The notes under the pieces: generated by a model
Databases searched by the model: none
Told to the model about the DNA's origin: nothing
What the model saw: only the letters and a program-made list of their open reading frames with translations
Part shown: positions 1 through 10,173 of the stretch, one piece after another
Position numbering within the stretch: the stretch's first letter is position 1
Layout of the letters: the number at the start of each line of letters is the position of its first letter
Program-made: the position numbers and the translations under genes
Source: Gyrodactylus bullatarudis
Lineage: Eukaryota; Platyhelminthes; Monogenea; Gyrodactylidea; Gyrodactylidae
Length of the DNA stretch: 64,000 nucleotides
Direction: 5' to 3'
NCBI GenBank assembly: GCA_012064415.1
Contig: SSNU01000046.1
Coordinates: 76,119-140,118 of the forward strand

Positions 1-204
1 ACGACAGCATAGATGTATGGGTCAAAGAGAAATTCTTTATTAACTTATACAAACCAAATCTATGCGTTCAGAAAAATTATTCATACAATCTTCAACTACC
101 CTGGCCGATATGAGCTTTTTCACTTTTCTCTCCATTTCTACTATTCATTGGAGAGTTTTGGTGTTTTTTCAGCTCATATTTTATTTAAAATTAATTGTAA
201 TTAA
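1..204 (+). repeat. Partial copy of dispersed repeat R1
   Basis: This stretch shares long near-identical runs with 45,316-45,592 (both begin with a GATAGCATAGATGTATGGG-like sequence). It also shares pieces with 35,510-35,640, 4,830-4,990 (reverse) and 63,600-63,660 (reverse). The open frame in it (13-204) is not preserved in the other copies and looks non-coding. No transposase is visible, so the class is unknown. Confidence 0.6.
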
Positions 205-429
205 GGCTTGATTCGTTTTTGTAACTTAGTAACAGGTTAAATAGGTTAAAAAATGCAATATACTTATACCTCTCCCTCCTATTTAATACTGGAATACACC
301 TACGAATACATCGAGTATCATTGATTCATTTTGATTGGTCCATTTCGACGCTGAAACTAGATTAGACAGGGGGGATTTTCGCTGTAACTGATTTAGACCA
401 TTACCGATTGACGCTCTTTATTTTAATAA
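205..429. other. Unassigned AT-rich spacer
   Basis: I see no open frame, RNA gene or repeat end here. It separates the R1 copy from the inverted-repeat element that starts at 430. Confidence 0.5.
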
Positions 430-1310
430 TACAGGTAAAAGCTCTATAAAGTGACGAGAGTTGTGTGAAAGTGGAAGTACACGTTAATTATACACCATTT
501 CTACCCCAAAAATCATGAATAATAGACCAATAGAAATTGAGCATTTGTCGTCCAATCAGAATCTAGCAATATTACTCCTACAAAATTTCTACGGTTCCAA
601 ATATATTATATACTAGAATCTCAAACTTTCCAAATATTGCATGGTAGGATTCTATAGATAGTGTGTTTGTGACCCACTCTCTGTTCATTGAGATAGTGGG
701 TGCGTATATGTGAGTAGAAACTCCTATTCTATGTAAAAGGAGAAGAACAGTGTGATAGTTTTGATTGACATGTTTGTATTCACATCTATGTAATACATAG
801 TATGTATGTACGAATGGTCAACCCCATGACTAGTCATAGGGGGATGGGATTGGGAAAACGAAAAATGACTTTTTTGATTATTCGTCTAAAATCATTCAAA
901 ATCTGAGCCATATATTTCCGAATAGAAGCTTGAAAATTTTCAAGTTAACTCAAAATTTTATAATATAATGATACTAAATTTATGTATAATTGGCCATTGC
1001 TTAAGCTATTTTTGCTACAGCCTCTTCCTGATATGATAGAGAAAATTCGAAATGGAAATGATTCAGAACAAAAGATTAAGATCATCTACAAAATTTCATC
1101 AACCTGTTGAAAAGTTTGAGATTCTAGTATATAATATATTTGGAAGCGTAGAAATTTTGTAGGAGTAATATTGCTAGATTCTGATTGGCCGACAAATGCT
1201 CAATTTCTATTGGTCTATTATTCATGATTTTTGGGGTAGAAATGGTGTATAATTAACGTGTACTTCCACTTTCACACAACTCTCGTCACTTTATAGAGCT
1301 TTTACCTGTA
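430..1310. mobile_element. TA-flanked long inverted-repeat element
   Basis: The first about 200 bases (430-630) reappear as a near-perfect reverse complement at 1,110-1,310, with a unique centre of about 480 bp. The outer ends read TA-CAGGTAAAAGCTC and GAGCTTTTACCTG-TA. This fits insertion at a TA dinucleotide, as in Tc1/mariner-type elements. No transposase frame lies inside, so it would be non-autonomous. Class assignment rests only on the TA duplication and the CAG start. Confidence 0.75.
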
Positions 1311-1461
1311 GTGTATACGATTTTGAATAAATTTATTACGATAGGGCTAATTTTGGAAAATTTTAGATTTGGGGTTACTTTCGGAAATTTTGGAATACAT
1401 GGGACTACTTTTGGAATTTTTCGAATAGATTTGGGCCTACTTTTGAGATTAACCCCACTTT

Positions 1462-1653
1462 TTGATAATCATCAGGAATAGTCGAAAATCTTTTCTAACA
1501 GTTGATGAGCAACTTGTTTGGTTTAGGGGAAGATGTCCCTTCAAAGTGTATATTCCGTCTAAACCAGCCAAATGCGGTATGAAATTATGGGCTCTTTGTG
1601 ATGCGACGAATTCTTATCTTTGCAATGCTCAAGTTTACCTGCTAGTGTGTTAA
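1462..1653 (+). pseudogene. piggyBac-type transposase fragment
   Basis: The 63-codon frame reads LTVDEQLVWFRGRCPFKVYI, then PSKPAKCGMKLWALCDATNS. This is the typical stretch of piggyBac-family (DDE_Tnp_1_7) transposases around the second catalytic aspartate: an SVDE-like motif, then a YIPSKP-like motif and a GIKLW..CD motif. Family members are several hundred residues long, so only about a tenth remains. The first acidic block and the cysteine-rich C-terminus are missing. No ATG lies in frame near the start. It is a dead fragment squeezed between an inverted-repeat element and a tRNA-derived repeat. Confidence 0.85.
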
Positions 1654-1910
1654 TTGTCTAAAAACGCTGTAATTTCCACATAGTGCTTATTTACAAAAAA
1701 CCAGTGTGTAGGTGGTGTCAATACTATGAGAGTATTGAGTAATAGGAAACAAACTGGAGTTCTGGCCTAGTGGTTAGAAACGTTGCCGAATTTCCAACAT
1801 CTAGGTGTGAGAAGACAATCTCCATCAAGTTAGAGTTCATATGGATATAGTAATTACCAGTGACCCCGCTCTGCTAATAGGTTAATTGTCTAAAAACACT
1901 GTAATTCTTT
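1648..1910 (+). repeat. tRNA-derived SINE-like repeat, partial copy
   Basis: At 1,757-1,773 the sequence TTCTGGCCTAGTGGTTAG matches a Pol III A box (TGGCNNAGTGG). The body with AACATCTAGGTGTGAGAAG recurs in reverse at 57,180-57,240. The tail (GCTAATAGGTTAATTGTC, then TAAAAACACTGTAATT) recurs at 57,093-57,135, 57,318-57,343, 60,960-60,995 and 61,935-61,975. A second tail piece lies at 1,648-1,675. The A box identifies the head as tRNA-derived. This copy lacks the hammerhead ribozyme seen at 57.3 and 61.4 kb. Confidence 0.65.
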
Positions 1911-1917
1911 TATTTTT

Positions 1918-3045
1918 CTATGTTTTTGTATTAACGAGGGCTTTTCTAGTGGAATCTAATATAAACCCATACTTATTTAAGAAGTCCATGCCTACGCAAT
2001 TGAACCCAGTATCAGCAAATATGAATTCTTGTATAAAAATATTTTTATTTAACTTTAATTTTACATCTTCTTTCTTAGTATAAGGTATTATTTTTCCACC
2101 AGCACCTTTTAGTTGTCCCGTTGGAGCCATTTGGGTGGGGGGTTTATCTATAACAGAAGCATTAGATCCAGTGTCAATTCAGAATAATTTATTTGAATTC
2201 TCACATCTGAATGCTAGTCTATTATTTAGATTTGTACTTACTTTTTTAACCTCTTCTTTCTTGTATTCGCATCTTGTTTCATTTGAGCAAAATTTTGCTA
2301 ACGCCCCGAATTTGTAGTGTGTTGGGCATAATTTAATTGTTTTACCATTAACTGTAAATTCGATCACGTCTTTTTCTTCGCGTGCTTTCTTTGGTTTCAA
2401 TATACAATTTTTTTCTTGTGTTTTAGGACGGAATTCATGGATCTTTTGTACCATTTCCGCTGATTCGTCGCTTGATTTTTCATCGATATATGGGACTATG
2501 GTTGCATAATCACTATAGTCCAATGTTTTTGTAAATAAAGCCTTTCTTAAGTTTTCGTTTGTACAGCACTCTTTGATTTTAATCAGTCTATGTAAGGGCT
2601 CTTCTATTTTTGATGAGCTGGACAGAATCTCTTCAAATCTTTTTGAGTCTGTTTTTGAAGCTTCAGTTATAATTTAGTCGATGATTTGCTCGGCTGACAT
2701 CTTCTTGTCTTTCGCCTGTTGAAAATAATCTTTAAATTTGGGTTTGTCTTAGCATGTGGATTGATATATGGCTGACATTAACAGGTCTTTTCTGATCTCA
2801 TCGTCATTTATGACTCTCAATCTCCAAAATGTCTTTGTCATTTCAAGCCATTCAGTGATACTATCGTGGATTTTGGGCACGTTGTCCCATGTGGCGGCAT
2901 GTATTATTGGTTTTGAGTTTAACCTTGTGGCTTTTGACTCTTGATTTTCGTGGTCACCATGAGTTGAGTCAGAACCAGGCTTAATATTCTTATCTTCGAC
3001 TTGTTTTTCTTCATCGAATAAGTTTCTAATGAACTCGTAAGAATT
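1918..3045 (-). pseudogene. Ty3/gypsy-like gag-protease fragment, decayed
   Basis: One minus-strand frame runs from about 3,045 to a stop at 1,918. It has three internal stops: two TAA in gag (near 2,750 and 2,675) and one TGA just before the protease. From N to C: a helical gag region with a WLEMTKTFWRL stretch, a C-terminal gag motif LCPTHYKFGALAKFCSNETR of the type seen before the protease in many animal gypsy elements (CxxHxxFGxxAxxC), then the aspartyl protease active site IDTGSNASV and a later GMDFLNKYG strand. Reverse transcriptase, RNase H, integrase and LTRs are absent. The frame is otherwise intact, so decay is fairly recent or slow. Confidence 0.85.
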
Positions 3046-3399
3046 CTAATTTATTGAAAAATATAGACAATCTCTATCACTTAGTTTTTAATTGTACAAT
3101 CTTAATTTTTTTTTAATATTTCACATTTATGGATAATTTATAATATTGGAAAACTATTATTGGGTTTTACTTTCTGTGATGTATTACTGTCATACTGTCG
3201 TTTTTATCTGTGAGTCTATTCACTACATATATATATGTCAACCGGGGTAGAGTCTGAAGAGACCGAGCGAAATATAACGTTTATCACTCGTATATACGCT
3301 TGTTGTTCTCTAACCTTCCATATGAGTTCAGAATCTAACAATAATTTTTTTTATATATGAATTTTTTTCAATTGTAAACCCCAATATTTTCATATTAAA
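3046..3399. other. Upstream region of the orphan gene
   Basis: AT-rich sequence without an open frame. It includes a short TA-rich run (ATATATATATG near 3,229-3,239) that could serve as a promoter element for the gene starting at 3,400. No other signal was recognised. Confidence 0.35.
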
Positions 3400-4326
3400 A
3401 TGAATGGGGTCCATATCGACCCCAGAGGTATTATTTGTAATTTTTACATTGTATAGGGCGAGGGTTAATATCCACCACTAATCTTTGTTTGTTTAGATAA
3501 TAAAGAAGAAAATGAATTCCGTTTATTGCTTGATAATGCATTTAAAAGGCAAAATTCCACTCAATTTAAAAAGATCATCGAAAATAATAAGGAAAATTTT
3601 AAACTTGATTTTCTAATGTCATTGTTGAGCTCATTTGAGTATAAGTTAGGACGCAATATAGAGATCTACAAGTGTATCGCTAATTGTTACTATGCATTTA
3701 GTATGCACAAATCATATCTAGTCTGCGTGGAAAAATATCAATGCTCAAAAGCTATTTGGAATACCACTGATGAGGATATCAAGAACAGTATAAGGATGGC
3801 TTTGATTATGAGATATTATTTCGAAAATGCTCACTATTCTCATTTGAGACTCTCTCGTAAAGGAGATGAACTAATTGATCGTACATTATCAAAAGATGAT
3901 ATTGATTCAAGTTTTTACGATTTAATTTGTGAACTTATCAACTATGAATATTTAATTGAATACCTTGCTCAGAATTGTGAATTTGAAGAGTTTTTCTATT
4001 CAGCAGCTATCATCAGAAGTATTGAAAATGGGGTCGTTTATGAATATCAAGGTATTTCGAAAAAAATTAAATCCCCAACACCAAAGAGAATCATACGAAT
4101 CTCATTGCAGAAATATATAAATGAGTATAACTTGAGTTATCTATCAGGAGTCGAAAGTAAACCTCGTAAATTAGAGTATAATTTGCAGAAATATCTTAAA
4201 AATGGTGTTCAAGTAAATACAAAGTACCTACTTTACAAAAATCCACGTTTAACTGAATCGGAAAGGTTTAGAGAATTAGTCAATCTTGAAAACATAAAAG
4301 TTAAACGGTTACGCTTTGGGAGATAA
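3400..4326 (+). CDS. Unrecognised protein, two-exon gene (about 285 aa)
   Basis: Predicted exon 1 is 3,400-3,427 (MNGVHIDPR), exon 2 is 3,497-4,326, joined by a 69-bp GT-AG intron with donor GGTATT and acceptor TTTGTTTGTTTAG; the phase fits (G|AT gives Asp). The start is chosen because exon 2 has no early ATG and the upstream ATG gives a clean join. Exon 2 alone holds 276 codons without a stop, far beyond chance in such AT-rich DNA, ending in TAA; AATAAATAAG follows within 20 bp as a possible poly(A) signal. The protein is rich in Lys, Glu, Asn, Ile and Tyr and seems mostly helical. I see no signal peptide, membrane segment, zinc pattern or catalytic motif and recognise no family. It is bordered by transposon remains, so a transposon-borne origin is possible. 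Confidence 0.6.
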
Positions 4327-5246
4327 AATTTTGAAATAAATAAGTAAAATTAAACATTAGTTTAGATATTTGTTTTTTTTTCAAAATTGCAATTAGAACG
4401 ATGATCTAATAAGAATATTCAACGGTTTGTTGATCATGCCTTTGTTAATTTCAATTCTCTACCTCTTCATTACAATCACCCATTTCCAAAAGAGATCATT
4501 ATGATTAAAGTATTTAAAGTGGTATATTCGATCATCTGAATATGGAAAATTTCTCTATCATCCAAGCATGCAATCTATAAATTATGCCCTGATTAGCTTT
4601 TCTCTGCCTGGTTCTGAATATGACAATGTAAGAAAAGTATAGTAAAATTTCATTATTCCAGTAAATGATTCCTAATTAGCTTAAGATTTTCACAAAAAAG
4701 AACGATGTTGCCGCAGACTGATCCTTGAATAACATGAACCTAACCCAATTCGAGTAAGCATTTATTGAAAATAATATTTTTCAAATTTTGAAAGAAGAAT
4801 AGTAAAAGTTGAAAAATACAAGAATATATAATGTGAGCTGAAAAAAAACACCAAAACTCTTAAATAATTAGCAGCATTGAAGATTATAAGATTAATTTTT
4901 CTGAAACGTACATTTAGTGAATAAAAAATCTTTTTCTCTATACCTACAAATATGATTTTAAGCGGATTTTCGGACGTTTTTGATAAATTATGTTACCGTA
5001 CAATTCGTGAATCAGAAAATAAAAAAATTTCCTAGTATATTTCGTGAATGTTCCTCGTCCTAGTACAAATCATGAATAGAATTTTTCTACACAGATTGTA
5101 CTAAAATTAGTATATTTCGTGAATGATTAAGGGTGGGGGTCTCCTCCTTATCCTTGATACCTGTAGAGAATTCATTCGAGGAGGGGGGTAATGGGTATCT
5201 TCTATTCTATCTTAGGATGATAGAATTTATTATAATTATAATTATA
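4327..5246. other. Intergenic, repeat fragments
   Basis: No gene seen. About 4,830-4,990 matches the R1 repeat family in reverse, and TTTTAAGCGGATTTTCGGAC here recurs near 35,600 with one base changed. The run TATAATTATAATTATA just before 5,247 is a simple-sequence insertion site. Confidence 0.45.
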
Positions 5247-6107
5247 CAGGTATACCCCAGAGATAAATGTGGAAAATAAACCCCCTCTTTTCTCAACCCC
5301 CCGATATATATGAAAAATACTTGAAAGTAGGCATAATATCGTTTTTCAAGCTAAGAATTTAGTTTCGGTTAATTTTTAGACCATTCAAAAGATTTTAATT
5401 TCTAGATCACAACCGTACAATAAACTGCATACCTTAGATTTAAAATAACCATTCTATCATCAATTATAGTTGATCATGCAATTGTGAAAGCATTTTCTTG
5501 ATTATCATTTCTCTTTTTTCCTCAAAAACATCTAGGGTGTGAAAAGGGGCCTGCTCTACCCCCAAAACAAACAATTCGTCAATCCCTAATCAGGAAGTCC
5601 GCTTTACGAGTACAGTGAGGATGAATTCATTGCCAGATTTGTTTATTCTACAAATAACCTAAAACCTGTATCTTATTTGACATTGAGAGAAAACAAAAAT
5701 TTGATCCAAACAAATTAAAATAATAATTTATTAAACTAATTCAATTAAACTGTCCTGTTTAGATTTTGTTGTGGAATTTGGTTTATGCTCCATATTTTAG
5801 AAGCTTTAAAACAGTTCTTTGTGACACTCGAATTGACTTCGTCAAAAGCTCGTTAGATCATATTATACCCATCAGCAACATCAGATGCAACATATCTTGT
5901 CTGAAGTTTTCTTCTGACACAATTAGGTGGTAAAAAAAGAAATTAAAATCTTTTGAATGGTCTAAAAATTAACCGAAACTAAATTCTTAGCTTGAAAAAC
6001 GATATTATGTCTACTTTGAAGTAATGAGGCGAATTTTTTTTCATATATATCGGGGGGTTGAGAAAAGAGGGGGTTAATTTTCCACATTTATCTCTGGGAT
6101 ATACCTG
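5247..6107. mobile_element. TA-flanked long inverted-repeat element
   Basis: Arms at about 5,247-5,402 and 5,939-6,107 are reverse complements with only a few differences and small indels. Ends read TA-CAGGTATACCCCAGAG and CTCTGGGATATACCTG-TA. The CAGGTA start and TA flanks are shared with the element at 430, though the arms are otherwise unrelated in sequence. The centre (about 540 bp) has no open frame of note. It is probably a non-autonomous Tc1/mariner-type element. Confidence 0.75.
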
Positions 6108-6647
6108 TATGAGATTATTAATTTATTTATTCAAGAGAATCAATTGTTAGAAATAGGCTAGCTATATATTAGAAAACTAATTTTGATTGTTTAATAAATG
6201 GTCTTCGATCAGCAAGACAAGGAAAAACAATTTTGGGAAATTTTGAAATTATCCAATGAATTTCAAAATAGTATTTGTATATTAAATGTGTATTTTTTCA
6301 GATTAATAGCTTAAACACTATAAGAATTGCCGGCCAAATTCTGTCTAATGCTTTTACTATTTAATGATAGTAAAATAAAATTATTTTTGTTTTGCATATC
6401 CTTACTTATAAGTACGGTTACGATTAGTTAAAGTCAAAGTGCTAAAAGCTACAATCAAAATGATAGATTTACAAGACCTAGAAATTCTTAATCTACGCTT
6501 CCCGTTTAGTTAAGAAATGAATTTGATTTTTTAATTTTCACCGTTTAAAAAATTGGCATCAGAGAACACTTAAAAACATGTGATGCTCAAGTCCCCCCCC
6601 CAATCTTTGAAATTATTGACTAACAATCAGAGAAAAACGATTACATT
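6108..6647. other. Intergenic, nothing recognised
   Basis: AT-rich, no coding frame. It includes a C-run (positions 6,594-6,601). Confidence 0.4.
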
Positions 6648-6875
6648 TTGAAAGTGGCAGAAACCTACTTCATAAACCAACAAAACTCAAATCTATATAC
6701 TGAAAAGAATCATTCGTCCTCCGTAAACAGGATCTTGAGTGTTCAAGATTTTCAAATGGAAAATAAATTAAAATTTGGGTGTGAGGAAGGTCATTCCATA
6801 ACCAAGCTGAAACAAGATTTGTGCTTCCAAAAAGAATTGGCGAGAAAATTCAAGGGTCGAGATGTTCACATGTAG
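6648..6875 (+). pseudogene. Fragment related to the ORF in the 16.2 kb hAT-like element
   Basis: The C-terminal half reads EGHSITKLKQDLCFQKELAR. This aligns with ESHFITKLKPDLCRQKELAI in the minus-strand frame at 16,638-17,027. The two stretches share about three quarters of their residues, so they derive from one transposon-borne protein. The pattern of basic and leucine residues there (TKLKPDLC...LGIKGKDR...KLVRLANLL) recalls a SAP-like DNA-binding helix pair, but this is only a resemblance. The frame ends soon after the shared block, so this copy is truncated. Confidence 0.5.
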
Positions 6876-7000
6876 TGTGACGGGATTGCCCTAGTAAGAA
6901 AAATTCTGATTTGTCAGTTCAACTCAAAATGTATAGAAAACGAAATAAGACCTATCATTAATATAAACTAATTAATGATTAGTAATCAATGATATATTAC

Positions 7001-8434
7001 TAATGCCTCAAAAACGCATATGTTGCATATTTTAATCACAAGGTATACTTTTTCTAATTCGTCGAAAACTGTATTCAGATTTCTTCTTAGTATAATGATT
7101 AAAAAGTTATAATCATTATACATATATATATCTGCATATGTCAAATATAAATGCATGTACAAATGTATAACGCATGAAAATTATCAGCCAATAGAATTTA
7201 GGGTTAATTCCAAAGTTTTATTTTTTCCAAAATAAGCGGAATTTAAAGGTGTTATTCTAAAATTAGCGGGTTTTTATGAGCTATTAAGAATTATCAGTAG
7301 GTTTTTTAAGATACACAATAAGTATATTAAAAATTTATTCTACACAATTTTCTCAGCTGAAGATTATATTCGGTTCTTTCTAGGTCTTCCTCTTTTCAGT
7401 GCTCTTTTCCAATCCATAAAATCATCAAAATCTGATAATTCCAAATTTACTGAGCAGTAAATGCTTTTCAAGAAATCATTTTTTAAATGACCATTCACAA
7501 ATTATATTTATAATTAATAGGGAATCAGATGAATAAATTAACTTTGATTATCATAATCTTAGTTACTAATGTAATTATTTCGATGAAAAATGAAAAATTT
7601 TCATTCTAAAATCTGTCTAATAGATGGAATTATCTTAAATTATAATTTAAGATTTTAATAATTCTATAGTCAGCTAATTTTGAAATAATAAAAAAATTAT
7701 CCGCTAATTTTGTAATTCACTCTAGGATTTAACCAACAAACACGTTAGGCCAATCAGAATCAAGTTTAAAAAGTCAATGATTAATATTCATATTTTGCAA
7801 TGGCGTGGGATTTCGTAACTTGATTACAGCATGACTAAAACGCCTATTTTAAAATCGGTCCAAGTTCAGGAATATATAAATAAAACTGCAAAATAAAGGT
7901 AAAATTATTCAAGACGCCAAAGAAGCTGTTAACATCAACTATTTATCGGAAGATTTAGTTGAAATATCTTCCAATTACGGCCATATACTTGAATTAATTC
8001 CTAAATTCGAATATAATTCATATACGACCCATGAAAGTTATCGAGAACTTGTAAACGTAGATTTTAAGGATGAATTTTGAAGAATTATCTGTTGAATCGC
8101 ATAGAAAAGAATGACATCGTTAATATACACTACTCAAATCAGATGATTAGTCCTCAAGACTATATGCTTCTGAAAAATGTACAGCCAAGATCATGCGATG
8201 TTGAAAGAAACTTCACTAAAATAAAGTACAAATGCTTGCTAACAGATCGGAGAAGATTTCGAAAAATATCTTTTCCTATATATATTCCTATAAATTGATT
8301 TTTAAATAATATTATTCTATTAATTAATTAAATGTGCCTACCTGTTATTCACTCATAAGTAGTAAATCCTTGAAAAATGCATATTTTATATGCGCATATG
8401 AGTTTATCAAAACTGCATATTTTTTGAAGCTCTA
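7001..8434. mobile_element. Degenerate hAT-type element
   Basis: The left end TAATGCCTCAAAAACGCATA and right end TTTTTTGAAGCTCTA are imperfect inverted copies of the TAGRGCCTCAAAAA ends found at 9,606, 29,770 and 32,742. They fit the loose hAT terminal pattern YARNG. A hAT dimerisation-domain remnant lies inside (7,890-8,298). I see no matching 8-bp target duplication, so one end may belong to a neighbouring insertion. Confidence 0.45.
7890..8298 (+). pseudogene. hAT transposase C-terminal remnant
   Basis: Two overlapping plus frames are open here: one ending in TGA at 8,089 and one at 8,077-8,298. The second contains PRSCDVERNFTKIKYKCLLT followed by DRRRF. This matches the hAT C-terminal dimerisation motif of many animal elements (S-x-x-VERSFS-x-YK-x-ILxDRRR). 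The first frame ends in ESYRELVNVDFKDEF, which loosely resembles the end of the orphan protein at 3,400-4,326. The change of frame between the two halves, and the missing catalytic region, mark it as a broken copy. Confidence 0.6.
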
Positions 8435-8783
8435 CTTAATGACTTTTTCAGGCCCTATTAATAACTGAATTTTCTTTCTAATGGGGGGCGTTGACAAAGT
8501 ATTTTAAGAACAAATTGAATAGCTCGAAAAGGTGTTCTGATTCACTGGTGGTAGAGAAACAGATTTGCTTATCAAAATTGAAAATCTGAAATAAATTTCA
8601 ACCAATCAGAGAACTCTAATGCTTTTGAATTGCTAAAAAATTAAATTTATCTCGATTTATATTAGTCAATTAACTTACAGTAAAAATATTTCTATTGAAA
8701 CACGAATTAAGTATTATTTATCTCGACCAATCAGAATGCAGCAAGTGATTTCTATACATTTAGATAGGTCGACCTAAATACAC
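8435..8783. other. Intergenic, nothing recognised
   Basis: AT-rich spacer between a hAT-like element and a palindrome. No coding frame or repeat was identified. Confidence 0.4.
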
Positions 8784-9523
8784 CTAATTAATATGAAGAT
8801 GGGAATTTATGATTTTTACAAAATTATAAATTTTTTCATCAGGAAATCGAATTTGATCAAGATTTTTTGAAATATAGATCGTAGGTTCCACTTTGAGGAT
8901 CTGAAGAAAAAAAATTTGAAAAAATTCAAATTTTAAAGTTATGGCATATTTCAAATCTAGCGATGGCGCCGAATTCCCATTTTTTTGAACTTTGAGTTGA
9001 AAATTTTTGATGATTTAAAAGTGAGAGATGAATCAAAAGTTGATTTTTAGGATCACGATTAGTCAAAGAACCCGAATATGAGCATAAACATTTCAATGGA
9101 TTCGCCAATTTCCAGGGATCTTGAATCATCAAAATTTCTTCGATTTTCAAGTAGTGAAAATGTTCAAAAAATTAAACTTCGATTTTCACACGAAGATGGG
9201 TGGATTCTCGAAATCTGAATCAGCATATTTGATTTCTTTGACTAATCACAATCCTAAAAATCAACTTTTGATCCATCTCTCACTTTTAAATCAACAAAAA
9301 TTTTCAACTCAAAGTTCAAAAAAATGGGAATTCGGCGCCATCGCTAGATTTGAAATATGCCATAACTTTCTTAAAATTTGATTTTTTTCAAACTTTTTTT
9401 CTTCAGATCCTCAAAGTGGAACCTACGATCTATATTTCCAAAAATCTTGATCAAATTCGATTTCCTGATGAAAAAATTTATAATTTTGTAAAAATCATAA
9501 ATTCCCATCTTCATATTAATTAG
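8784..9523. mobile_element. 740-bp near-perfect palindrome (family P)
   Basis: The sequence from CTAATTAATATGAAGATGGG at 8,784 is repeated as its reverse complement ending at 9,523, with arms of about 350 bp and very few differences, centred near 9,150. The same ends occur at 42,004-42,260, 27,985-29,010 and 55,970-56,712, with diverged relatives near 27,040-27,228, 48,673 and 59,739. Open frames here (8,926-9,150 and 9,121-9,381) are mirror shadows of the arms and not genes. The class is uncertain, since no transposase is linked. Confidence 0.8.
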
Positions 9524-9605
9524 CTTTAATACTTAATTAGGGGGTAAATATTCGTGTTTCAATAAAAATAAGATGTTTCAATAGAAATATTTTTACTGTA
9601 ATAAG

Positions 9606-10065
9606 TAGAGCCTCAAAAAATAATACCTAAAAATAATTTTTTAAGATCTAAAAAATTTGAAAAGTATTATTTTAATACTTTATTGCTAATTTACAACAAA
9701 TATCTTGCATGAACTACTTATAAGTAAAGAGAATAAAAATTTGAAAAAATATAATTTTGAAATTGATCTAAAAAATTGAGATAATATCCAAATTACTATC
9801 TCCAAGGCTATTTTTGAGCTTAGCAAATTTTTAGACAATGAAAATCATCTCTCTACCTCAAAAATGAGGATTGAGTTCATTGATATGGATGATATAAAAT
9901 GCTTTTATAAAGTATTATTTTAATACTTTATCTTCAAAATAATACATTTTAAGACCTTATAACTTTGAACCCTGATGACATAGTAGAAAAATTATTAGTT
10001 TATGTTTTTCATAACAGAGGGAATAGCTGGTTAAAATAAGCATTTTAATACTTTTTGAGTCTCTA
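9606..10065. mobile_element. hAT-type MITE with perfect 8-bp target duplication
   Basis: Ends are TAGAGCCTCAAAAAATAATAC and, at the right, GTATT-like sequence running into TTTTTGAGTCTCTA. The element is bordered on both sides by GTAATAAG (9,598-9,605 and 10,066-10,073), an exact 8-bp duplication as made by hAT transposases. At 460 bp it has no coding frame and must be moved by a transposase supplied elsewhere. It sits about 100 bp upstream of the gene at 10,174 and could influence its promoter. Confidence 0.85.
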
Positions 10066-10173
10066 GTAATAAGTTAGCAGAATAAAATTACAGAAAATTT
10101 TTAAAGTTTATGCTATTTGCGCATTATTCTTCAATTTAAAACACGATTTTTCTCAAAAATTCGAATCAATCTG

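Noticed and set aside
13..204. ORF starting MYGSKRN and a similar one at 45,333
   Set aside because: Both lie in the R1 repeat. The frames diverge between copies and have stops in others, so they are shadows.
1757..1830. Genuine tRNA gene at the A-box match
   Set aside because: No acceptor stem or proper T-arm can be drawn, and the sequence recurs as part of a dispersed repeat, so it is a SINE head.
8926..9381. Two similar ORFs sharing NPKNQLLIHLSLLN-like text
   Set aside because: They are the two arms of the palindrome read on opposite strands, not a gene family.
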